A stretch of 28,189 nt of DNA, taken from assembly GCA_036558305.1 (NCBI GenBank), contig DATBFX010000288.1, positions 1 to 28,189 on the forward strand, written 5' to 3'. The stretch is from DATBFX01 sp036558305. GTDB taxonomy: Bacteria > Chloroflexota > Chloroflexia > Thermomicrobiales > UBA6265. Below are positions 23,145 through 28,189 of the stretch, piece after piece. Under the pieces are notes generated by a model. It searched no databases. It was given only the letters and a program-made list of their open reading frames with translations, and had not been told where the DNA came from. Every line of letters starts with the position of its first letter. Position 1 is the first letter of the stretch. The position numbers were made by a program, and so were the translations under genes.

Positions 23145-23594
23145 ATGGATGAGGACCTCGCCCCGATCGACTACATCGCGATCGAGTTCCCCGACGGCAC
23201 CGTCTCTGGTGAGGGGTTCAAGCGACTGCTCGAGTTGGTCGACGGCGGCGTGATTCGTCTGCTCGACCTCGAGTTCCTCGCCAAGAGCCCCGACGGCAGT
23301 CTCGCACCGATCGAGCCCCGCGAGATCTCCGTGCCGAGCGGCGTTGATCTCAGCGTATGGACCGGCGCCTCTTCCCGGCTCCTCGACCAATCCGATCTCG
23401 AAGAGATCGGCTCCGCGATCGGGTCGGGCGCCGTCGCGGCGGTCGTCGTCTATGAGAACCGCTGGGTCATGTCGCTGGTCGACGCCTGGCGCCGTGCCGG
23501 TGCCAGGCTCATCGCCGACGGCGGCATTCAGATCGAGGAATTCGTCCGTGCTCTCGACGCCACCGAGTCAACCTGGGCCGAGCGATCGGCGTGA
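23145..23594 (+). CDS. DUF6325 family protein
   Basis: 149 residues, ATG 8 nt after GGGAG. The opening DYIAIEFPDGTVSGEGFKRL and GGVIRLLDLEFLAKSPDGSL match the DUF6325 family, with the central DLEEIGSAIGSGAVAAVVVYENRW and a helical tail (AWRRAGARLIADGGI). It is cytoplasmic and acidic. Family members are commonly encoded next to short SHOCT proteins in actinobacteria, as here (24-bp gap), which suggests a functional pair, but no activity is known. The next gene is clearly on the same transcript. Confidence 0.85.
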   Translation: MDEDLAPIDYIAIEFPDGTVSGEGFKRLLELVDGGVIRLLDLEFLAKSPDGSLAPIEPREISVPSGVDLSVWTGASSRLLDQSDLEEIGSAIGSGAVAAVVVYENRWVMSLVDAWRRAGARLIADGGIQIEEFVRALDATESTWAERSA

Positions 23595-23618
23595 TTGCCG
23601 GGCGGGAAGGAGATCGAG

Positions 23619-23867
23619 ATGGGATTGATCAAGACTGCCGGTAAGGCCGCCGTTGCCGCCTCGGTCGTCGGTCGCGTGCAGCGCCGTCAGCAGCAGCGAT
23701 GGGCCGCGCAGGATCAGCTTGCCGCCGGGAGCGCCGTGCCTCCCGCGCCGGGCACCGCAATGGATCAGCGGTTGGCCCAACTCGCGAAGATCGGCGAATT
23801 ACGCAACGCCGGTGTGCTCACCGACGCCGAATTCGAGGCGCAGAAGGCGCGCATCCTACACGCCTGA
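23619..23867 (+). CDS. SHOCT domain protein
   Basis: 82 residues. The ATG at 23619 is set by GGAAGGAGATCGAG; a longer in-frame start lies upstream but would overlap the ribosome site. The N-terminus GLIKTAGKAAVAASVVGRVQRRQQQR may be a membrane-associated amphipathic segment. The C-terminus LAQLAKIGELRNAGVLTDAEFEAQKARIL is a SHOCT domain, a short helical motif found at protein termini and thought to mediate contacts or oligomerisation. It is co-transcribed with DUF6325 and is followed by a 10-bp hairpin at 23931-23954. Confidence 0.85.
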   Translation: MGLIKTAGKAAVAASVVGRVQRRQQQRWAAQDQLAAGSAVPPAPGTAMDQRLAQLAKIGELRNAGVLTDAEFEAQKARILHA

Positions 23868-23930
23868 AGGCCTCCGGCGTCGCGGTGGATCAGGCGCCGC
23901 TTCGTGCGCGCTCCGCTGAGTCGGTGCGCC

Positions 23931-23954
23931 GCGAGCGCGACTCCTCGCGCTCGC
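23931..23954. terminator. 10-bp GC hairpin after the SHOCT gene
   Basis: GCGAGCGCGA and TCGCGCTCGC pair perfectly around CTCC. It lies 63 nt beyond the SHOCT stop, with no U-tract. It is the likely end of the DUF6325-SHOCT transcript. Confidence 0.55.
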
Positions 23955-24132
23955 CACCTATCGCATAACCCGGATCGACATCCGTTCGATCGGCGGCGGC
24001 AACCGGCACTGGGCCCGGTGCAACGACGAGAAATGGTCCCCCAGAGACGGCTGGCCGTACGTCGGGGAACGTCGCCAACGTCATCACCGCCGAGGGCGAC
24101 TGTGCGATGATCCTGCGGTGGGGGACACGAGC

Positions 24133-26193
24133 GTGAGCGGTCGTCGAGCGCGGGATCTAGTGAACCGCTGGCGCATCGGGCTGAGCGCGGTCGTGGCGCT
24201 CGGCCTTCTTCCCATCCTCGCGGCGTCGTTCCCGGCGACCGCCGGCCGGGCGCTGGCCTCGGCCGCCGGGCCCTGTCTCAACCAGCCCGATGCCGCGTCT
24301 TGTAACCGCCGATCGCACCGCCAGGCGACCTCACCCGAACAGCAATTGGCCGACGCCTTCGCCCCGATCGTCATGCTGAAGCGCCAAGAGCACGAGTGCG
24401 ACCGCAACGGCGAAGCGTATCTGCCGGCTCCCGTGGAGATCGTGTTCGACGATCCTCAGGTGGCACTTCGCCGCATCGCCGGCCGGTCCCGCACCGACAA
24501 CGAAACCGTCAAGATGGCGCCCGGTGCGTCCGACCTGATGGGCACGGACGATACCTACTTCCTCGACTTCCCCGGCAACCCGCGCCGGCCGCGGTGCGAC
24601 TTCGAGCGGTGGTTCCGCCAGCGCATGGCGGGCCACGAGCCGGCGGTGTACGCCAACGTCATCACCACGCCGGGCCACGTCGTCGTCCAGTACTGGTTCT
24701 GGTACGTCTTCAACGACTTCAACAACACCCACGAGGGCGACTGGGAGATGATCCAGTTGGTCTTCGACGTTGCCTCGGCGGCGGAGGCGTTGAACGGCCA
24801 ACCGGTCGAGGTGGGCTACTCCTCGCACGGCGGGGGCGAGCGAGCCGCCTGGACCGACGAGAAGTTGACCAAGGAGGGCAACCACCCGGTCGTCTACCCC
24901 GGAGCCGGCTCCCACGCCAACAAGTTCGGCAGCGGGGTTTACATGGCCTGGGGCGAGGACAACTCCGGCTTCGGCTGCGACGTCACGACCGGCCCCTCGG
25001 ATCGCATCGAGCCCACGGTCATCCTCGCCCCGCACGACCTCGCCGCTGCCACCGGTCCGGTTGCCACGCTGGCCTGGCTCGGGCGCTGGGGCGAGCGCCA
25101 ACCCGCCTTTTACAACGGACCGAACAGCCCCGGTGTGCGCGAGCGGTGGACCGATCCGTTTCCGTGGCAGGACGGGTTGCGCGACGGCAGTCTCAGGCTC
25201 CCGGAATCGGTCACCTTCGGCCCCGGTCCGACCTCGGTCTTTTGCACGACGGTCGGGTTCGGCTCGTTCCTGCTGACTCGGTGGGCGGTCTATCCGTGGT
25301 TGATCGTCGTGTTCTTCGGTCTGGCGCTCCTCGTCGTCGTTCTCCTGGCCCGCATCGGTGCGTCGACCCTGCTGGCTGCCTGGCGGACCTACGTCGACGA
25401 CTGGCGAGTTTTCGTCGCGATTGGACTGGTCCTGATTCCCCTTGGCCTCCTCGCGAACCTCGCCCAGTTTGCGTTCGTCGACTACCCACCCGGAAAGCAA
25501 CTCTTCCAAACGATGGACGCCAGCCCGGGTTCCCGACTGGCGATCGCGTTGACGATCGGCGGTTTGCAGGACCTGCTCGGGTTGGTCCTCGTCGCGCCGG
25601 CGGTGATCGCCGCGGTCGGCGAGGTGGAAGCCGGTCGCAGACCGACCTTCGCCGGGGCATACCGGCTGGTCTTCGCGCGCATCCGCCCCCTCGTCGGCGG
25701 GGTCGGACGCTCGATCGTCATCGTCACCCTGCTGGCGCTCTCCGTCGTCGGTATCCCCTGGGCGATCTCGCGAGCGGTTCGCTGGCTCTTCGTCTCGCAG
25801 GCGGTGCTGCTCGACGGCGAGGGGTCGCGCCAGTCCTTGACCGCGAGTGCGCGGGCCGTCGCCGGTCACTGGTGGCGGACGGCAGGGAATGCCCTGTTCT
25901 TCTGGTTCGTCGGCGTCGCACCGGGTCCCCTGATCGGTCTCGCCCTGCTGATCCTGGCCAAACCGGAGGTCCGGTACGTGAACTGGCTCAGCAGCCTGAT
26001 CTACGCCGTCCTGTTGCCGCTCTCGGTGATCGGCATGACCCTCCTGTACCGGAATCTCAAGCGCGACAAGCAGCCGACGCCGAACGCCGCGAGTCGAACG
26101 GACCGCACGGTACGGCGAGTTGGCGAGCCCGGCGAGGGGCAGGCATCTCCGGGTCTGCCGTCGGAGGGTTCTCTTGGGATCCTGGAGACCTGA
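24133..26193 (+). CDS. Vps62-domain protein with C-terminal membrane domain
   Basis: About 686 residues. The GTG at 24133 follows GGGGGA; an in-frame GTG at 24118 is also possible. A signal/anchor segment (WRIGLSAVVALGLLPILAASFPATAG) leads into a Vps62-like domain: YWFWYVFNDFNNTHEGDWEMIQLVFD, YSSHGGGERAAW and VYPGAGSHANKF. The NTHEGDWE and GSHAN residues are its hallmark. Then come about six membrane segments, from WLIVVFFGLALLVVVLLA to LIYAVLLPLSVIGMTLL, with a basic, probably cytoplasmic C-tail. The Vps62 domain would lie outside the membrane. Function is unknown; related domains occur in yeast Vps62 and in secreted bacterial proteins. It may be a cell-surface enzyme or binding protein. Confidence 0.82.
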   Translation: MSGRRARDLVNRWRIGLSAVVALGLLPILAASFPATAGRALASAAGPCLNQPDAASCNRRSHRQATSPEQQLADAFAPIVMLKRQEHECDRNGEAYLPAPVEIVFDDPQVALRRIAGRSRTDNETVKMAPGASDLMGTDDTYFLDFPGNPRRPRCDFERWFRQRMAGHEPAVYANVITTPGHVVVQYWFWYVFNDFNNTHEGDWEMIQLVFDVASAAEALNGQPVEVGYSSHGGGERAAWTDEKLTKEGNHPVVYPGAGSHANKFGSGVYMAWGEDNSGFGCDVTTGPSDRIEPTVILAPHDLAAATGPVATLAWLGRWGERQPAFYNGPNSPGVRERWTDPFPWQDGLRDGSLRLPESVTFGPGPTSVFCTTVGFGSFLLTRWAVYPWLIVVFFGLALLVVVLLARIGASTLLAAWRTYVDDWRVFVAIGLVLIPLGLLANLAQFAFVDYPPGKQLFQTMDASPGSRLAIALTIGGLQDLLGLVLVAPAVIAAVGEVEAGRRPTFAGAYRLVFARIRPLVGGVGRSIVIVTLLALSVVGIPWAISRAVRWLFVSQAVLLDGEGSRQSLTASARAVAGHWWRTAGNALFFWFVGVAPGPLIGLALLILAKPEVRYVNWLSSLIYAVLLPLSVIGMTLLYRNLKRDKQPTPNAASRTDRTVRRVGEPGEGQASPGLPSEGSLGILET

Positions 26194-26272
26194 GCGCGCG
26201 AGCGCCATCGCTCCCCCGACGCAAACGGGTTGAGGCAATGAAGGTGGCGCCTTTCCGAAAGGACGCGCTTCG

Positions 26273-26842
26273 ATGTCTATAGGGGCGGTCCTGCTCGTGC
26301 TCTCGATGGGTCTCGACGTGTTCGCGGGCGGTCTCGCGCTCGGAATCGCCGGGCTCCCTCGCCCGCGGTGGACGCGGACCGCCGCCGTCTTTGCCTGTTT
26401 CGGGGTGGTGCTCCTGGCGTTGGGAGATCTCTTCGGGCGCCTCCTCAGCGACACCCTGGGTAGCGTCGCATCCTACCTCGCGGGTGGTCTGTTACTCGTC
26501 CTGGGTCTGCGCGCCGTCCTCGATGTGGTCCGGAGCGGCTACGACGAGGGGAGCAGCTTGCGTTCACTGGACCCGAGATCGGTCATGTTGACGGGGCTGG
26601 TCGTCTCGCTGGACAAACTGGCCGTCGGGGTGGCGCTGGCGGTGGTGGACGTCTCGCTCGCTCCGGTGCTCGTCTATCTCGCCGTTCAGGGTTTCGTCGC
26701 GACGTTCGCGGGTCTCCTGCTCGGCCAGCGCCTCGGCTCACGCCTCGGCGACGCCGCGCACTTGGTCGCCGGCGGCGTCTTCGTCGTCCTCGGCGCGATC
26801 ATCCTCTACCAGACCGCGGCGAGCCGCAGCTTGCTCACGTAG
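26273..26842 (+). CDS. MntP-like transporter (putative manganese efflux, DUF204 fold)
   Basis: 189 residues with about six membrane helices in two similar halves. The first half has LLVLSMGLDVFAGGLALG, and the second has LTGLVVSLDKLAVGVALAVVDVSL. The aspartates in SMGLD and SLDKLAVG correspond to the conserved MSMDAFA and SLDAMAVG of MntP, which exports manganese. The loop between them is shorter than in E. coli MntP. AAAGGA lies just before the ATG. No yybP-ykoY (manganese) riboswitch consensus was seen upstream. The assignment to manganese export is inferred from fold; the sequence is divergent enough that another cation is possible. Confidence 0.7.
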   Translation: MSIGAVLLVLSMGLDVFAGGLALGIAGLPRPRWTRTAAVFACFGVVLLALGDLFGRLLSDTLGSVASYLAGGLLLVLGLRAVLDVVRSGYDEGSSLRSLDPRSVMLTGLVVSLDKLAVGVALAVVDVSLAPVLVYLAVQGFVATFAGLLLGQRLGSRLGDAAHLVAGGVFVVLGAIILYQTAASRSLLT

Positions 26843-27094
26843 GTCCATAACCGTCGATGACGAATGCACCCCAGCGTTACACCTTTCGCATCAACGCGGA
26901 GCGCGGTCCTCCCGAAACGATGCGGACACGCTTCGATCCCCGACCCGGTGGACGACGGGGCTGGGGCACGATCGGGCGGCAGGAGCGTGACCGCCGGCGC
27001 CAAGGGTGGCAGCGGCCGGAACGAAGCGATCGCCTTCCGTCATGCGCGCCATCGACGAGGAGACGGACAGGGGCGATCGGCATGGGATCGGTGA
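26843..27094. other. Non-coding stretch
   Basis: About 250 bp. Frames are open but show no recognisable protein, and no clear hairpin was seen. It may contain eroded 5' sequence of the exporter fragment that follows. Confidence 0.35.
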
Positions 27095-27250
27095 CCGGAG
27101 TTCGTCGCCGACAAGCCAGCGCGGTCGGCACCGATCCTGGCGTCGGCCAAGACCTGGTTGGAAGCGGGCAACCGGCGGATCACGATCGCCGTCTCCGTGG
27201 TGTTCGGCGTGGTGTTCGTCTACAAGGGCGTCTCGGGTCTGCTTGACTGA
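27095..27250 (+). pseudogene. C-terminal remnant of a GAP/Sap-like (LysE-related) membrane exporter
   Basis: After an in-frame TGA at 27092, 51 residues up to the TGA at 27248-27250 read EFVADKPARSAPILASAKTW, then LEAGNRRITIAVSVVFGVV, then FVYKGVSGLLD. This is the usual last loop and membrane helix of GAP/Sap-family proteins (a Trp-Leu loop, then N-R-R, a VFG helix and a final KG..GL). No start codon or upstream helices remain, so a larger gene appears to have been lost. The assignment rests on this short tail. Confidence 0.5.
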
Positions 27251-27281
27251 GCGACCACGGCCGGTTTGTCTGGACCCGGTG

Positions 27282-27300
27282 GTGCCACCGCGGATGGCAC
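27282..27300. promoter_or_regulatory. Inverted repeat upstream of the GerMN gene
   Basis: GTGCCA-CCGCGGA-TGGCAC, 6-bp arms with a 7-nt spacer, 69 nt before the ATG at 27370. It is a possible operator, and its sequence differs from the Crp-like repeat. Confidence 0.3.
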
Positions 27301-27369
27301 ACACCTGACAAGGATGCCGTCACGTGGCGTCGAGCGGATAAGGTGCACGTACCCGAAAGGAGCAAAAAC

Positions 27370-28189
27370 ATGCCGGTGCATCGGGCAAGCAATGCGTTCA
27401 GGTCCGCGCTGCTTGCCGTACTTTTCGTTGCATCCGCGTCCGGTTTGATCTTCGTCCATCGCCCGGCTGCCGGCGCCGTCGACCAACCGGTTTTCTCCGC
27501 CTTCTTCCTCCGCGACGGCAAGGTTGGCACCGGCCAGCTTCGTCCGCTGCCCGCCGATGTCTCTGCCTACGACGTGGCGATGCGGCAACTCCTTGCGGGG
27601 CCCCTGGATACCGAACTCGCGGTCGGTTTGCGAACGGTCATCCCCGTGGGCACCACGCTCCGCGGCGCCGTGGCGCTCGACGACGACACCCAGACGGCGA
27701 CGGTCGATCTCTCGCCGGAGTTCACGAGCGGCGACCAGTCCGAACTCCCGGCGCGGATGGCCCAGGTCGTCTTCACGCTGACGCAGTTCACGAGCATTCG
27801 CTTTGTTGCCTTCAAAGTCGACGGCCAAGACGTCCGAGCCCGCTCCGGCGACGGCAGGAACCTCTCGCGACCGGCCGGACGCGGCAACTACGAGGCGCTG
27901 CTGCCGGCCATCTTCGTGGAGTCGCCGGCTCCCTGGGACAGCCTTTCCAGTCCGATCCAGTTGGGCGGCACGGCCAACACCTTCGAGGCCACCCTGCACG
28001 TCCGGCTCGCCGACGAACAAGGCCGCGTCCTGTTCGAAGATTTCCTGACCGCCTCCTCGGGTAGCGGCACCCGCGGGCGATTCAGCGGTTCCATTGCCTA
28101 TCTCCTCGCCGAACCCCAGCGCGGCACCCTCGTCTTCTTCCAGGAGTCGGCCAAGGACGGCAGCGAGCAAGACATCGTCGCCATTCCGG
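27370..28189 (+). CDS. GerMN-Gmad2 domain exported protein (3' end outside window)
   Basis: 273 residues are visible; the frame runs off the window. The ATG at 27370 follows AAAGGAGC. A signal peptide is clear (FRSALLAVLFVASASGLIFV). Residues ~40-150 form a GerMN domain: VFSAFFLRDGKVG, YDVAMRQLLAGPLDTEL, TVIPVGTTLRG and TATVDLSPEF. From ~residue 180 a Gmad2 beta-sandwich starts (IFVESPAPWDSLSSPIQLGG, then AETLHV-like strands and GTLVFFQESAKDGS). The pair is known from Bacillus GerM and is common in exported proteins of actinobacteria and Chloroflexota that do not sporulate. A role at the cell envelope is likely; the exact function is unknown. Confidence 0.88.
   Translation, partial: MPVHRASNAFRSALLAVLFVASASGLIFVHRPAAGAVDQPVFSAFFLRDGKVGTGQLRPLPADVSAYDVAMRQLLAGPLDTELAVGLRTVIPVGTTLRGAVALDDDTQTATVDLSPEFTSGDQSELPARMAQVVFTLTQFTSIRFVAFKVDGQDVRARSGDGRNLSRPAGRGNYEALLPAIFVESPAPWDSLSSPIQLGGTANTFEATLHVRLADEQGRVLFEDFLTASSGSGTRGRFSGSIAYLLAEPQRGTLVFFQESAKDGSEQDIVAIP

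Noticed and set aside
23960..24117. A decayed small ORF with readable pieces such as ITRIDIRSIGGGNRHW and NVANVITAEGDCAMILRW
   Set aside because: The pieces lie in two frames and match no family I can name with confidence; left as non-coding.
26194..26272. Manganese (yybP-ykoY) riboswitch before the MntP-like gene
   Set aside because: The gap is only 79 bp and shows none of the consensus loops.
24331..26454. Very long reverse-strand open frame opposite the Vps62 gene
   Set aside because: Charged, repetitive composition (RDRDEPDD-like) typical of GC-driven antisense frames; the forward protein has recognised domains.
1..28189. CRISPR arrays, tRNA and rRNA genes
   Set aside because: No regular direct repeats with spacers and no cloverleaf or rRNA-like segments were seen on either strand by eye.

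Overview
The window is about 28 kb of high-GC bacterial DNA (visibly around two-thirds G+C). The mix of MalT/LuxR-type regulators, a GerMN/Gmad2 protein, DUF4389, 2TM, DUF6325 and SHOCT stress proteins, a bacterial annexin and a MITE-like repeat fits a Chloroflexota lineage (Thermomicrobia/Sphaerobacter-like). An actinobacterial relative cannot be excluded from sequence alone. No rRNA, tRNA, CRISPR array, integrase or transposase was recognised.

Layout. 1-2744: the end of a LuxR-type regulator, a secreted AOC/dirigent-like protein and a secreted SH3-NodB polysaccharide deacetylase. 2745-12499: a metabolic/stress block with phosphoenolpyruvate synthase (frameshifted), DUF4389 (frameshifted), flavodoxin, a 2TM protein plus a small membrane protein, a 173-bp MITE-like repeat, a hypothetical protein, a universal stress protein, a GNAT acyltransferase, a zinc alcohol dehydrogenase, two paralogous small ORFs and a protein with an internal duplication. 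12646-16634: an acetyl-CoA hydrolase/CoA-transferase, a mini zinc-ribbon protein, a two-repeat annexin carrying an eCIS-cargo-type leader motif, and its downstream partner. 16650-17105: a decayed Crp/Fnr regulator. 17401-21589: a full-length MalT-like LuxR ATPase regulator converging on an M20 amidohydrolase. 21903-28189: DUF1269, DUF6325, SHOCT, a Vps62-domain membrane protein, a MntP-like transporter, a Sap/GAP exporter remnant and a GerMN-Gmad2 lipoprotein-like gene cut by the window end.

How the genes may work together. PEP synthase, alcohol dehydrogenase, CoA-transferase, flavodoxin, universal stress protein and GNAT resemble the gene content of hypoxia/energy-stress regulons elsewhere. 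The main new observation is a Crp-like inverted repeat, GTYRC-N6-GYRAC. It lies 86-100 nt upstream of the start codons of at least five genes in this block, with weaker copies before two more. This suggests one Crp/Fnr-family protein controls a scattered local regulon. The second highlight is the annexin: two complete type-II calcium sites behind an LQRTAGNAAV leader, joined to an unclassified C-terminal domain.

Two otherwise well-conserved genes (PEP synthase, DUF4389) each lack one base in a homopolymer. Assembly error and true frameshift cannot be separated here. Several GC-rich hairpins sit at gene ends but lack U-tracts.
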